Assembly (NCBI GenBank): GCA_003142475.1
Contig: PLMK01000077.1
Location: 1-61,544, forward strand
Length of the DNA: 61,544 bases
Source of the DNA: Ignavibacteriota bacterium
GTDB taxonomy: Bacteria; Bacteroidota; Ignavibacteria; UBA10030
Direction: 5' to 3'
Of this stretch, positions 35,168 to 44,809 are shown in pieces. Numbering within the stretch: position 1 is the stretch's first letter; every line of letters starts with the position of its first letter. Below the pieces are notes generated by a model that was not told the origin of the DNA, made no database searches, and was given only the letters and a program-made list of their open reading frames with translations. Made by a program: the position numbers and the translations under genes.

Positions 35168-35836
35168 TTATGATGGATTCACCGAAGAACTCTGTACATC
35201 GTTCTTTGGTTCATTCACATTGCCGATCGAAGAGTTTTCGTCGACAGGAATTTGTCCTGCTTCATCCGTCCTTACTGCCGGTTCTTGCACTTTAGAGAAC
35301 TTTCGATAAAATAAAAGCATCAGCACAATACCGGTGGAAACAGAGGCATCGGCAATATTAAATATTGCAAAGCGGTTTATGTGGAATCCAAGAAAATCTA
35401 TGTGAAAAAAATCCATATCAATAAAATCAACTACTTTGCCGTAGAATAACGGTGCTTCTCCAAAAATAACACCGTAGAATATTCTGTCGATGAGATTGCC
35501 AATCGCTCCACCGAGGATCATAGCCAATGTTAAGCGAACAATGAGTGATTCCTCGCGTAAACGGTATATGTAATAAAAGATACCAATGCTTGCAATGAAC
35601 GAGAAGAGTGTAAGAAATAATCGTCCGCCGATTTCAATGCCAAATGCCATACCCGGATTTTCAACGAACGTGAGCCGAAGAAAGTCACCAATAACAGGAA
35701 TACTTTGCCCAAGTTGCATTCCTTGATGATAGTAATCAAAGATCGGAAGAGTAAATCCTTTCACTAACAACTTCGTTATTTGATCAACAAGAACAACACC
35801 TAGAGTGACATACAATACACGCAAGCAATACCTCAA
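35168..35836 (-). CDS. lspA: Lipoprotein signal peptidase (signal peptidase II)
   Basis: The 222-residue membrane protease has four predicted helices and the family motifs: FVENPGMAFGIE (about 65), GNLIDRIFYGVI (about 112), and the two catalytic Asp residues in VVDFIDMDFF (about 137) and FNIADASVS (about 160). It cleaves prolipoproteins at the diacylglyceryl-Cys, which is needed for the SGNH lipoprotein encoded at 47649. It is about 50 residues longer than typical LspA because of a hydrophilic C-terminal tail after the last helix. Located between the TraR-type gene and rluD. Confidence 0.94.
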   Translation of the reverse strand: MRYCLRVLYVTLGVVLVDQITKLLVKGFTLPIFDYYHQGMQLGQSIPVIGDFLRLTFVENPGMAFGIEIGGRLFLTLFSFIASIGIFYYIYRLREESLIVRLTLAMILGGAIGNLIDRIFYGVIFGEAPLFYGKVVDFIDMDFFHIDFLGFHINRFAIFNIADASVSTGIVLMLLFYRKFSKVQEPAVRTDEAGQIPVDENSSIGNVNEPKNDVQSSSVNPS

Positions 35837-35943
35837 TACTCGTAATGAGTGAATAGTAAATAATGAACGCTGAAGAATGAAACGTCAATTGTTATAAGTG
35901 ATTTAGGATCACTCATTCACAACTGTTTATCGACCGTTGTCTG

Positions 35944-36450
35944 TTAGTTACCACCTTTTTTCACTTTGCATTTAACGCACTGGTGCGCATGCGGCACTGC
36001 CTCGAGGCGTTCCTTGTCAATGAGATTACCGCATTCCGAACAGAACCCGTAAGTACCATTCTCTATGCGCTGTAAGGCATCGTCTAAATAATTAAGAAAC
36101 TTCCCTTCGCGTGAAGCAAAGAGAAATGTCTTTTCCCGCTCCATAGCGTCCGTGCCTTGTTCCATATGAAGAGAATACGTCGAATTTTCAATCTCGTACT
36201 GTCCGGTCGTTACATCCATCATCGTCGCCTTCAACGATTCAAGTTCTTCAAGAATTTCTTTCCGTTTTTCCATAATGATTTTCTTGAATCGTTCAAGATC
36301 CGTTTTGCTATAACCCTTTTTGGACTGGACTTTCTGAGTCGCAGTTTTCTTCTTCATTTTATTTACGTTGTTTTTTTTTGCAGGTTTCGCCGAAACGCGT
36401 TTAGTCATCTTCTTTGATGTCGGTTTTTTTGCAGCTTTTTTCTTTGCCAT
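35944..36450 (-). CDS. DksA/TraR-type C4 zinc-finger protein with Lys-rich N-terminus
   Basis: This protein has 168 residues. Residues about 1-48 are almost entirely Lys, Ala, Thr and Ser (repeats like AKKPTSKK), resembling a histone-H1-like basic tail. A coiled coil follows (about 52-105). The C4 zinc finger is CSECGNLIDKERLEAVP then HQCVKC (about 138-162). DksA/TraR proteins bind the RNA polymerase secondary channel; the coiled-coil tip acidic residues of DksA are not clearly present, so the activity may differ. It lies between ileS and lspA, as is common in this superphylum. The Lys-rich tail suggests nucleic-acid binding. Confidence 0.88.
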   Translation of the reverse strand: MAKKKAAKKPTSKKMTKRVSAKPAKKNNVNKMKKKTATQKVQSKKGYSKTDLERFKKIIMEKRKEILEELESLKATMMDVTTGQYEIENSTYSLHMEQGTDAMEREKTFLFASREGKFLNYLDDALQRIENGTYGFCSECGNLIDKERLEAVPHAHQCVKCKVKKGGN

Positions 36451-36581
36451 GGTTTTCCTCCCGCATTGGGATAATGGAAAAAACTTTCAATTAGATTTCA
36501 CAGTAACAACTCAGTATAATTTTGGATAGTGATATATTATTCCAAAATAAATAATGAGTAATAATATCGCACAAATATAAA

Positions 36582-39500
36582 CTAAATTCTCACAACTGCA
36601 ACTAAACTTTGTTCACCATTAATATCTTCACTTTTTGCCATAAGTGTCTGGGCATCATTATCGGAGATTGCTTGAAGCTCAACTGCCAGTGTTTCTTGCT
36701 TCACATACTCCGTCATACGGTGCAGTGCTTTTATTAATCGCTCTGACGATGCGTGCTGAATACGAATCCGATCTGTAACCTCAAAACCTGAATCTTTCCG
36801 CAAGTTCTGCACGCGATTCACAAACTCACGCGCCAGTCCTTCGTCAATGAGTTCGTCTGTCAAAGCAGTATCCAATGCAACTGTTAGCGAGCCGTCGGTT
36901 TCAACTAACCAGCCTTGAATATCTTCATGCAATATTTCCACATCGTTGGTGTCGATGGTATAATCTGCGCCGTTGACTTTTAGCGAGAGCGTTCCTTGCG
37001 ACTGGAGCTTGCTGATTTCTTCGGATGTCAAATCGCGCAGCCTCGCCGCTATTGGTTGGACTGATTTACCGAACTTTGGGCCAAGAGATTTGAAGTTCGG
37101 TTTCGATTTCTTTTTTATGATAGCAGATTCATCCGCCACGTATTCAATCTGCTTAACATTTATTTCTTCAAGAATGACATCTTCCATCAGCGCTATTTCT
37201 TTTCGATCTGCTTCGGATTTAATCGGCAGAATAATTTTCTGCAGCGGCTGCCTGACTTTCAAATTTGATTTCATCCGCATTGCGCGCACAAGTCCGACAA
37301 TCCTGATTACATGTTCCATCCGATGCTCAAGCTCCGGATTGATAGCGCCCACATGAGTTACTGGCATTGCTTCAAGATGAACAGATTCTAAAGCTGATTT
37401 GTTCCCCGCCATCAGATTGTGATATAATTCATCCGATAAAAAAGGAGCAAAAGGCGCAATGAGTTTGCTGATCGTCAGCAAACATTCGTGCAGCGTTTGA
37501 TATGCCGCAGTTTTATCTCTTCCTTTTTCACTTTTCCAGAAACGACGCCGGTTGCGGCGCACGTACCAATTAGAAAGCTGATCAATCGTGAAATCACTCA
37601 CAGCTCTCGCCGCTCGTGTGACATCATAACCTTCCATAGATTGAATATAATTTTTAAGAAGTGAATTCAGCTCTGATAAAATCCACTGGTCAATTTCCTG
37701 CCGCTCGCTTGGGGGAATTATCGGCTCGCTATTATCGAATCCATCCACATTCGCGTAAAGCGCAAAGAAGGAGTATGTGTTCACAAGCGTACTGAAGAAT
37801 TTCCGCTGAACTTCTCCTATTCCTTCTGAATCAAATAATGTCGGCCGCCACACGGGACTTTGTGAAACCAAATACCATCGCACTGTATCAGCGCTGTATT
37901 TTTTAAGCAATTCAAATGGGTCAACCGTATTCTTCTTCGATTTGGACATTTTCTGTCCCTGCTTGTCAAGAATAAGTTCGTTGACGAGCACATTTTTGAA
38001 CGCCGGTTTATCGAAAAGAAATGTACCGATGGCATGCAGCGTATAAAACCATCCGCGCGTTTGATCGATGCCTTCAGAAATAAAATCCGCAGGATACGCT
38101 TTCTCAAATCTTTCCTTATTCTCGAATGGATAATGCCACTGCGCAAACGGCATCGATCCAGAATCGAACCACACATCGATAAGCTCGGGTGTGCGTTTCA
38201 TTGTACCGCCGCAAGCACACGCAAACGTCACTTCATCAACATACGGCTTGTGCAAATCGAGCGGCTCTGAAACATTCCCGCCTTTCCTATATTCTTCCAC
38301 ACTACCGATGCATTTTTGCTTACCGCATTTCTCACACAGCCAAATAGGAAGTGGTGTTCCCCAAAAACGATCCCGTGAAAGCGCCCAATCTTTATTTTCC
38401 TCCAGCCAGTTGCCGAATCTGCCGGCGCCGACTTCCGGTGGAATCCAATTGATCTGTTTGTTCAACTCAATCATCCGCGGTGCGTACTCTGTAGTGCGAA
38501 TGTACCACGACTCGCGGGCATAATACAATAACGGCGACGAACATCGCCAGCAATGCGGATAACTGTGGAGATGCATTTCCTTCTTGTAAAGAATATTTCG
38601 ATGACGAAGATTTTGGATAATCTCCGGGTCGGCATCCTTTACAAACATACCGGCAAAATCGGTAACTTCAGAATTGAACTCGCCAGATTTATTCACCGGA
38701 TGAATTGTGGGCAACCCGTACTTCTTGCAAATTTGATAATCATCTTCGCCATATGCCGGAGCCATATGAACGATACCGGAGCCGTCTTCCGTTGTGACGA
38801 AATTAGCGAGGACAACGTACCACCCTTTTTCTTTCACTCGATGATATGAATACATGCGCTCGTACTCTTTACCGGCAAGCGCGGCGCCTTTGAATTTTTC
38901 TAGCACAACATATTCATCGCCAAGAACCGATAAACGCGCTTCAGCAAGAATTAAATTCTCACCTTTATGTTCAACTTTCACATAATCAATTTCTGGATGA
39001 ACGGCAAGAGCGACGTTCGAGATGAGCGTCCATGGTGTTGTCGTCCAAACAAGGAAAAAAGTATTCTCTTCTCCTTTCACTTTTAATTTTATATAGACGG
39101 ATGGATCCTTGACATCTTTGTAACCGAGCGAAACTTCGTGGGATGACAATGGCGTCTCGCATCGTGGGCAGTACGGCTGAATTTTGTACCCTTTGTAGAT
39201 GAGTCCTTTATCAAAATACTGCTTCAGCGCCCACCAAATGGATTCGATGTAATTGTTGTCGAAGGTGACATATGGATGCTGGAGGTCAACCCAGTAGCCC
39301 ATTATCTTCGTCAATTCTTCCCAATCGGTTTTATATTTCCAAACCGACTTCTTGCACTCTTCATTGAACTTCGCTACACCGTAACCAACGATATCATCCT
39401 TGTGTTTGAAGCCCAGCGATTTTTCTACTTCGATTTCAACCGGCAAACCGTGCGTGTCCCAACCTGCTTTGCGATGCACTTGAAATCCCTGCATTGTCTT

Positions 39501-39713
39501 GTATCTGCAAATTGCGTCCTTTAGAGTTCGACCCATCACGTGATGAATCCCGGGATGGCCATTCGCGGTCGGCGGACCTTCGTAAAAAGTGAACTCTGGC
39601 TTCCCTTCACGGGTAGAGATACTCTTCTTGAAAATGTCGTTTGCTTTCCAGGATTTTAAAATTTCTGATTCAAGTTCGTGATAATTTAATTTATCTGTTA
39701 ACTGCTTAAACAT
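36582..39713 (-). CDS. ileS: Isoleucyl-tRNA synthetase
   Basis: The 1043-residue class I synthetase has the HIGH-type motif in GHPGIHHVMGR (about 52-62) and the KMSKS loop in GQKMSKSKKNTVD (near 600). Between them is a large editing domain with the TTPWTLISNVA segment (about 230). Zinc-type cysteine pairs appear at CPRC (about 183), CWRC and CEKC. Length and the extended C-terminal region fit the IleRS2 type, which resembles eukaryotic cytosolic enzymes and is often less sensitive to mupirocin; that subtype is inference. It attaches Ile to its tRNA. It lies in the operon between the purine nucleoside phosphorylase and TraR-type genes. Confidence 0.97.
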   Translation of the reverse strand: MFKQLTDKLNYHELESEILKSWKANDIFKKSISTREGKPEFTFYEGPPTANGHPGIHHVMGRTLKDAICRYKTMQGFQVHRKAGWDTHGLPVEIEVEKSLGFKHKDDIVGYGVAKFNEECKKSVWKYKTDWEELTKIMGYWVDLQHPYVTFDNNYIESIWWALKQYFDKGLIYKGYKIQPYCPRCETPLSSHEVSLGYKDVKDPSVYIKLKVKGEENTFFLVWTTTPWTLISNVALAVHPEIDYVKVEHKGENLILAEARLSVLGDEYVVLEKFKGAALAGKEYERMYSYHRVKEKGWYVVLANFVTTEDGSGIVHMAPAYGEDDYQICKKYGLPTIHPVNKSGEFNSEVTDFAGMFVKDADPEIIQNLRHRNILYKKEMHLHSYPHCWRCSSPLLYYARESWYIRTTEYAPRMIELNKQINWIPPEVGAGRFGNWLEENKDWALSRDRFWGTPLPIWLCEKCGKQKCIGSVEEYRKGGNVSEPLDLHKPYVDEVTFACACGGTMKRTPELIDVWFDSGSMPFAQWHYPFENKERFEKAYPADFISEGIDQTRGWFYTLHAIGTFLFDKPAFKNVLVNELILDKQGQKMSKSKKNTVDPFELLKKYSADTVRWYLVSQSPVWRPTLFDSEGIGEVQRKFFSTLVNTYSFFALYANVDGFDNSEPIIPPSERQEIDQWILSELNSLLKNYIQSMEGYDVTRAARAVSDFTIDQLSNWYVRRNRRRFWKSEKGRDKTAAYQTLHECLLTISKLIAPFAPFLSDELYHNLMAGNKSALESVHLEAMPVTHVGAINPELEHRMEHVIRIVGLVRAMRMKSNLKVRQPLQKIILPIKSEADRKEIALMEDVILEEINVKQIEYVADESAIIKKKSKPNFKSLGPKFGKSVQPIAARLRDLTSEEISKLQSQGTLSLKVNGADYTIDTNDVEILHEDIQGWLVETDGSLTVALDTALTDELIDEGLAREFVNRVQNLRKDSGFEVTDRIRIQHASSERLIKALHRMTEYVKQETLAVELQAISDNDAQTLMAKSEDINGEQSLVAVVRI

Positions 39714-39804
39714 TATAGAATTTTCGATTTTAGTGATTTGATAATGGGGTGATTGACGATTTGGTGATTTCGTGAATCAGCTATTGTTCATTTTTAATTC
39801 TGCA

Positions 39805-40632
39805 TTATTGCTTCATTCTCTTTACGACTTCCTTCATAATCGCAGTCATCTTTGGTTCGGCTTTCGTGGCAACTTTTAGAATTTCTTCCAACAACGCCGG
39901 CTTCAAAGCATCTGGGAAACATTCATCAGTGAGAATCGAAAAACCGAGTACTCTCATTCCCATATGGACGGCAACTATGTCTTCAGGGACCGTTGACATT
40001 CCTACAGCATCTGCACCAACAGTGCGCAAGAAACGATATTCGGCTTTCGTCTCAAGACTTGGTCCCTGCATTGCTACATACACGCCCTTCTGCATACGGA
40101 TTTTTAAATCAAGCGCCGCTTGCTCGGCAAGCATGATGAGTTCTTTGCTGTATGCTTCCGACATATCCGGAAATCGCGGCCCGAGTTCATCGTCATTAGG
40201 GCCGATAAGCGGATTGTCGCCCAGTAAGTTGATGTGGTCAGAAATAAGCATCACATCGCCTTTTTTAAAGAGAGGATTGAGCGCACCAGCGGCGTTGGAA
40301 ACAAGAATGCTTTCGACACCGAGGAATTTCATTACGCGAACTGGAAAAGTAATCTGCTTCAGATTATATCCTTCATACAGGTGAAAGCGCCCTTGCATTG
40401 CCACAATTTTTTTCCCTGCAAGCGTTCCGAAAATCAATTTGCCGCTGTGTGATTCGACAGTCGAGATAGGAAAGTGCGGAATACTGGCGTAGTCAATAGC
40501 TACTTCTTTTTTGATCTCTTTTACCAATCCCCCAAGGCCGGTTCCAAGTATAATACCGATCTTGGGTTTTGTATCCGTTTTGGTTCGAATAAATTCTAAC
40601 GCCTGCGCAATTTGACTTCTCAGTTCTGTCAT
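39805..40632 (-). CDS. punA: Purine nucleoside phosphorylase
   Basis: The 275-residue enzyme belongs to the trimeric NP-II/PNP family. Motifs are IILGTGLGGL (about 26-35, phosphate binding), the His in STVESHSGKLIFG, MQGRFHLYEGYNL, SNAAGALNP (about 113) and MQGPSLETKAEYRFLR with VGMSTVPE (about 210). It phosphorolyses inosine or guanosine to free base and ribose 1-phosphate. It lies 91 bases downstream of which ileS begins, and directly after the divIVA-like gene. Freed bases could feed the purine-type operon at 8547-23150, although the two are not linked. Confidence 0.93.
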   Translation of the reverse strand: MTELRSQIAQALEFIRTKTDTKPKIGIILGTGLGGLVKEIKKEVAIDYASIPHFPISTVESHSGKLIFGTLAGKKIVAMQGRFHLYEGYNLKQITFPVRVMKFLGVESILVSNAAGALNPLFKKGDVMLISDHINLLGDNPLIGPNDDELGPRFPDMSEAYSKELIMLAEQAALDLKIRMQKGVYVAMQGPSLETKAEYRFLRTVGADAVGMSTVPEDIVAVHMGMRVLGFSILTDECFPDALKPALLEEILKVATKAEPKMTAIMKEVVKRMKQ

Positions 40633-40654
40633 CTTCCAATCCTCGATAACGATC

Positions 40655-41185
40655 TCACAACTTTTTCAGAATATCTTCGAGTTCCAAATAATCTTTGCCT
40701 GTTCCTCTGGACGGATCTTTCTTTCCTTCCTCGTCATCAACCTCAAGCGCTTTCATCAGATTTAATTCTGACGAGAGCAGGACTTTTAACCGGCTTAAAA
40801 CACTTTCTTTCCGGGCTTTGAGCTGGGATATTTCTTCTTTTACGTGAGCAAAATCAAGCCGGGCTTTCTCCACAATTTGTGACGCCTTAACTTCTGCTTC
40901 CTTTATGATAATTTCCGCCTCACGTTTGGAGTTTTCAATAGATTTTCCACTCGTCTCCTGTGCCTGCATTAAAGTCTGTTGAAGCGACTTTTCAATATTT
41001 TTATAATCAACAAGTTGCGTTTCCTGTTGAATAAATCGATCTTTTTGCTCTCTGTTCTCGTGAATTAAATCTTCCACTTCGTTCGAGACCATTTCAAGAA
41101 AAGTTTCCACTTCTACAGGATCGTACCCACGCATCGTTTTCTTGAATTGTTGACGCTTAATTTCCAATGGTGTAATTTTCATCAT
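40655..41185 (-). CDS. DivIVA-domain coiled-coil protein
   Basis: This 176-residue protein begins with the DivIVA/GpsB-type N-terminus (ITPLEIKRQQFKKTMRGYD, about 4-22, then VETFLEMVSNEV). A long coiled coil of Gln, Glu and Lys heptads follows. The C-terminal 40 residues are charged and end in DYLELEDILKKL. DivIVA proteins sense curved membranes and organise growth or division sites. Its start overlaps the yggS stop by four bases. The pairing of yggS and divIVA resembles the ylm region of Gram-positive division clusters. Confidence 0.88.
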   Translation of the reverse strand: MMKITPLEIKRQQFKKTMRGYDPVEVETFLEMVSNEVEDLIHENREQKDRFIQQETQLVDYKNIEKSLQQTLMQAQETSGKSIENSKREAEIIIKEAEVKASQIVEKARLDFAHVKEEISQLKARKESVLSRLKVLLSSELNLMKALEVDDEEGKKDPSRGTGKDYLELEDILKKL

Positions 41186-41892
41186 CGTTCCTTTCCATTC
41201 AAGTTCTTTGTGCGTCTTCCAAAGATCGCCGTTCCAATACGAATCAGCGTGGCTCCTTCTTCTATCGCTACTTCAAAGTCATGCGTCATACCCATCGAAA
41301 GATAATGCATCCGCACATTAACAATCCCCTCGGTTTCAATCTGCTTTTTCAGATCAGCTACACATCGAAATGAAGGGCGGGAATCATTCGGGTTATCCGA
41401 AAACGGCCCCATAGTCATCAATCCACAAACTCGAAGATGAGATAACTGCGACAATTCTTTTATCAGCGTTATAGCTTGTTCTGGTTGAACACCAAACTTT
41501 GTTGCCTCATCGGTGGTGTGGATTTCCACCAGTACATCCTGAATACGGTTGCATTGTTCGGATCGCTTGCTGATTTCTTTACCGAGATTCAGATCATCAA
41601 CCGAATGAATGAGATTAATATATTCTGCAATATATTTCACTTTGTTTGATTGCAGATGACCGATAAAATGCCAATGTATTATTCGCTCAGCGAAAGCTTT
41701 ATATTTTTCCTGCAATTCTTGAACGTAATTTTCACCAAAATCTATATGTCCGGCATCAATGGCTTCTTGAATAGCCTCTACCGGGAACGTCTTAGATACT
41801 GCGACAAGTCGGACGTCCTCTGATCGACGTCCACACTTCTGACAGGTCTGTTCGATGCGTTTCCGCAGATTTTTGAGGTTTTCAGCAATCAT
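41182..41892 (-). CDS. yggS: YggS/PLPBP family PLP-binding protein
   Basis: The 236-residue protein is a fold-type-III PLP-binding barrel. The PLP lysine is in LVAVSKTFP (about 29-37), followed by FGENYVQEL (about 53), WHFIGHLQSNK (about 75-85), and the phosphate-binding end LSMGMTHDFEVAIEEGATLIRIGTAIFG. YggS maintains PLP homeostasis and has no known catalytic activity. It is the first gene of the yggS-to-rluD operon and follows a sigma-70-like promoter. A CxxC pair (CQKC, about 18) is present, which is not universal. Confidence 0.94.
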   Translation of the reverse strand: MIAENLKNLRKRIEQTCQKCGRRSEDVRLVAVSKTFPVEAIQEAIDAGHIDFGENYVQELQEKYKAFAERIIHWHFIGHLQSNKVKYIAEYINLIHSVDDLNLGKEISKRSEQCNRIQDVLVEIHTTDEATKFGVQPEQAITLIKELSQLSHLRVCGLMTMGPFSDNPNDSRPSFRCVADLKKQIETEGIVNVRMHYLSMGMTHDFEVAIEEGATLIRIGTAIFGRRTKNLNGKER

Positions 41893-41911
41893 TCAGCATC
41901 AATAAGTTATA

Positions 41912-41940
41912 AATATACTCCAACTCGCCGCCAAAATCAA
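41912..41940 (-). promoter_or_regulatory. Sigma-70-type promoter for the yggS operon
   Basis: On the minus strand TTGATT (41940-41935) is followed after 17 bases by TATATT (41917-41912), about 20 bases before the yggS ATG. The leader would be short and lacks a strong Shine-Dalgarno sequence. Consensus match only. Confidence 0.5.
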
Positions 41941-41996
41941 ATACAAACATAAATAGCGAATTTTTAAAAGTTTTAAAAGGCAACTTTGCACATTTC

Positions 41997-42026
41997 TTGA
42001 CTTCAAGTCGTTAATTTCTTTATATT
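41997..42026 (+). promoter_or_regulatory. Sigma-70-type promoter for the TPR gene
   Basis: TTGACT (41997-42002) and TATATT (42021-42026) are separated by 18 bases (17 if the -10 box is read as TTATAT). The predicted start leaves about 25 bases of leader including GGAG before the GTG at 42058. Confidence 0.55.
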
Positions 42027-42057
42027 AATAAGTGAATTATTGATGACGGAGTAACTG

Positions 42058-43476
42058 GTGTCTAATTTTGATCGTCTTGATGACAACAACATAGGTCCGA
42101 AACCGAACAAACATTCAGAAGATGATGTTCGGCGGTTCCGTGAACTACTACGTAACGGCGGCAAGGATATTAACAATCCAGAAGCGTTGGAAGAAATTAT
42201 CCAATTCTACTTTGAACATGACAAGTATGACGATGCATTAACGTATGCTGAACGATTGCTCTCATTTGAGCCATTCAATGCAGATGCTTGGCAAAGAAAA
42301 GGTATGATCCTTAATAATTTATTCAAGTATGATGAGGCGCTCATTTGCTTTGAGAAGGCATTAGGGCTAAATCCTACTGATCCGGAAGCATATATAAATC
42401 GCGGTATAACATTAGATAATTTGAATCACATAAATGAATCTATGGAATCATTCGACAAAGCGCTCGAACTTGATCCATCCCATGAAGATGCCATGTTCCA
42501 CAAAGGTGTAACGTTGGAAAAGCTGGAACGATACGCGGAAGCAAAATCAATATTCCACCATATTCTTCAAATCGACGCAGACTATATTGATGCGTGGTAT
42601 GAACTTGGGTATTGTTACGATTACCTTGAGCAACCGGAAGAATCCATTCGCTGTTACAATGAACATATCAATCACGACCCATATAATTATAACGCATGGT
42701 ATAATAAGGGCATCGTCCAAAATCGGATTGGGCAATTCACTAAAGCTATTGAAAGTTACGAATATGCTCTGGCGATTAAGGAGGATTTCCCTGCGGCTTG
42801 GTATAATATGGGCAACGGATATGCAAACCTTGGACGGCTTCAAGATGCTGTTAGATGTTTCAAAACGACTCTTCAATATGAACCGAAGGATGTGGCAGCA
42901 CTGCATAATCTCGGTAATGCATACGAAGAATTAAATAACTTCACCGAAGCCATCGCTTGCTATTCAGCTGCTATTGATATTAACAATCGGCACCACGAAT
43001 CATTTTTTGGCAACGGATGCTGCTACGATGCGCTCGGACAAACAGCGCAAGCTTTAATTGAATATCAAAAAGCCGCAGAGATTAATTCTGAGTATCCAGA
43101 ATATTGGTACGCTTGCGGAGATGCACTGTACAATCTTGGACGAATCGACGATTGTCTTGAGTGTTATCGAAAAGTTGTCACATTGGATCCGAAAGATCCC
43201 GAAATTTGGTTCGATCTTGGCGACACATTGGGTGAAAAAGGATCTTATGACAAAGCACTCTCGGCATTAGGAGAATGCATAAGACTTGATCCAAAATTTG
43301 CACCGGCGTTTTTCAGTCGAGGAAAAGTACTGCTAGCAATGAATTCCAAAGAAGAAGCATCGAACGAATTTTTTATCGCTTTCAATTTGGTACCAGATAT
43401 GAAAAAAGAGTTCGGACAATTATATCCCAGCCTATTGACCGATCAGGTGTTCGCGCATCTTTTTAGAAAACACTAA
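42058..43476 (+). CDS. Tetratricopeptide-repeat protein
   Basis: The 472-residue protein starts with GTG at 42058, preceded by GGAG. It has no signal peptide and consists of about eleven TPR units from residue 40 on, with repeats such as AWQRKGMILNNLFKYDEA and AYINRGITLDNLNHINES spaced every 34 residues. TPR arrays are protein-binding scaffolds; nothing identifies the partner. It probably acts in the cytoplasm. It is followed by aroE after 68 bases. A homologous acidic TPR protein is common in this superphylum, but I can assign no role. Confidence 0.85.
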   Translation: MSNFDRLDDNNIGPKPNKHSEDDVRRFRELLRNGGKDINNPEALEEIIQFYFEHDKYDDALTYAERLLSFEPFNADAWQRKGMILNNLFKYDEALICFEKALGLNPTDPEAYINRGITLDNLNHINESMESFDKALELDPSHEDAMFHKGVTLEKLERYAEAKSIFHHILQIDADYIDAWYELGYCYDYLEQPEESIRCYNEHINHDPYNYNAWYNKGIVQNRIGQFTKAIESYEYALAIKEDFPAAWYNMGNGYANLGRLQDAVRCFKTTLQYEPKDVAALHNLGNAYEELNNFTEAIACYSAAIDINNRHHESFFGNGCCYDALGQTAQALIEYQKAAEINSEYPEYWYACGDALYNLGRIDDCLECYRKVVTLDPKDPEIWFDLGDTLGEKGSYDKALSALGECIRLDPKFAPAFFSRGKVLLAMNSKEEASNEFFIAFNLVPDMKKEFGQLYPSLLTDQVFAHLFRKH

Positions 43477-43544
43477 CCGCTCTTCAGCAATACAACTGAT
43501 TTCGACATTTCTCACTTTTCATAAACACAGGAAAAGTATCAATT

Positions 43545-44390
43545 ATGAGACATTTTGCGGTTATCGGTCATCCCATCGGTCATTCTCTTTCTCCGTTAAT
43601 GCACAATACGGCATTCAAATTACTTGGGTTGGATTGCGAGTACGAAATGCTTGACATCGCACCGGATTCTTTGACACATGCAATCGAACAATTTAGAGAA
43701 AAGAAGTGGGGCGGGTTCAACGTGACCATTCCACATAAAGAAACAATCATCCCTCTTCTCGATGAAGTCGTTCCGGAAGCACGTGCAGTCGGCGCTGTGA
43801 ACACTGTCGTAAACCGCAATTATAAACTCATTGGATATAACACAGACGTTATCGGTGTTGAAAGATCGCTTCGCCTCGATCGAGATAAAATCGAGGGTAG
43901 AATGTGCACTATTATGGGTTCTGGTGGTGTAGCTCGTTCAGTGGCGCATGTACTTATTCATAATATCAAACCAAAGGCGATTACTTTCTCAGCTCTGTTT
44001 CCAGAACAAGCTCACGCACTTATTAAAAGCTTTGGCAGCAGTAATGTCCAATTCAATGTTATCCATTGTACTGACGCGGCACTTGAAACTGCAATCAAGG
44101 ACTCCACACTCATCGTTAATGCGACCGATGTGGGAATGTTCCCTCATATCCTTGACTCTCCACTTCCAAATCCACATTGGTTATCAACTAAGCATATTAT
44201 CTTCGATCTTGTTTATCGTCCATTAATTACTCGCTTGCAAAGCGATGCACAAGCTATTGGTGCAAAAACAATCGACGGTTTGGGAATGTTTATCCATCAA
44301 GGCGCGGCAGCGTTTCAGCTCTGGACAGGAATGGAAATGCCTTTAAAGCAGATCCGGCAAGTTCTTGAGGATAAATTAGCTGAGAAATGA
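43545..44390 (+). CDS. aroE: Shikimate dehydrogenase
   Basis: This 281-residue enzyme reduces 3-dehydroshikimate with NADPH in aromatic amino acid synthesis. The substrate-binding SLSPLMHN is at about 15-22, and the catalytic Lys is in FNVTIPHKE (about 58-66). GAVNTVVNR (about 85), GYNTDVIG (about 97) and the NADPH loop GSGGVARSVAHVL (about 125) are all present. The C-terminal FIHQGAAAFQLWTG matches AroE. Length fits. It lies between the TPR gene and rplU and has no aromatic pathway neighbours. Confidence 0.95.
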   Translation: MRHFAVIGHPIGHSLSPLMHNTAFKLLGLDCEYEMLDIAPDSLTHAIEQFREKKWGGFNVTIPHKETIIPLLDEVVPEARAVGAVNTVVNRNYKLIGYNTDVIGVERSLRLDRDKIEGRMCTIMGSGGVARSVAHVLIHNIKPKAITFSALFPEQAHALIKSFGSSNVQFNVIHCTDAALETAIKDSTLIVNATDVGMFPHILDSPLPNPHWLSTKHIIFDLVYRPLITRLQSDAQAIGAKTIDGLGMFIHQGAAAFQLWTGMEMPLKQIRQVLEDKLAEK

Positions 44391-44415
44391 AATTTTTCAT
44401 TCCTTGGAAAATTCG

Positions 44416-44444
44416 TTGACTCTCTTCCACTTTTTTAGTAACTT
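44416..44444 (+). promoter_or_regulatory. Possible promoter for rplU-rpmA
   Basis: TTGACT (44416-44421), 17 bases, then TAACTT (44439-44444). The -35 box is strong and the -10 box is weak, but the position, 43 bases before the rplU ATG, is suitable. The site falls between aroE and rplU. Confidence 0.4.
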
Positions 44445-44486
44445 AAAAGAAGTTCAAAAACGATTGTATTCAGATTGAGGTCAACA

Positions 44487-44795
44487 ATGTACGCAATAGT
44501 AGAAATTGCTGGAACACAAGTGAAGGTCTCTCCTTCCGATAAAGTGTTCGTACCGAAAATGCAGTCGGAAGTCGGCTCGACGGTAAAATTTGATAAAGTT
44601 ATTCTGACAGGCGACGAAAAGAAAGCAACAGTCGGCAGTCCGTTTATCAAAGGAGCATTTGTCGAAGCGAAAGTGCTGAGACACGTGAAAGATGAAACGG
44701 TCATAGTACTCAAAAAGAAGAAGCGGAAGGGTTACAGAGTCCGCAACGGGCACCGACAGCAGTACACAGAAATTGAAATAACAAATCTTGCTTAA
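44487..44795 (+). CDS. rplU: 50S ribosomal protein L21
   Basis: The protein is 102 residues from the ATG at 44487, chosen over an in-frame TTG at 44475 because L21 begins [14 protein letters not shown] and GAGG lies 8 bases upstream. The family landmarks [16 protein letters not shown] and [19 protein letters not shown] are present. It binds 23S rRNA in the large subunit. It precedes rpmA by 14 bases, the universal arrangement. Confidence 0.97.
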   Translation: MYAIVEIAGTQVKVSPSDKVFVPKMQSEVGSTVKFDKVILTGDEKKATVGSPFIKGAFVEAKVLRHVKDETVIVLKKKKRKGYRVRNGHRQQYTEIEITNLA

Positions 44796-44809
44796 ACAGG
44801 AGAGGTTGT

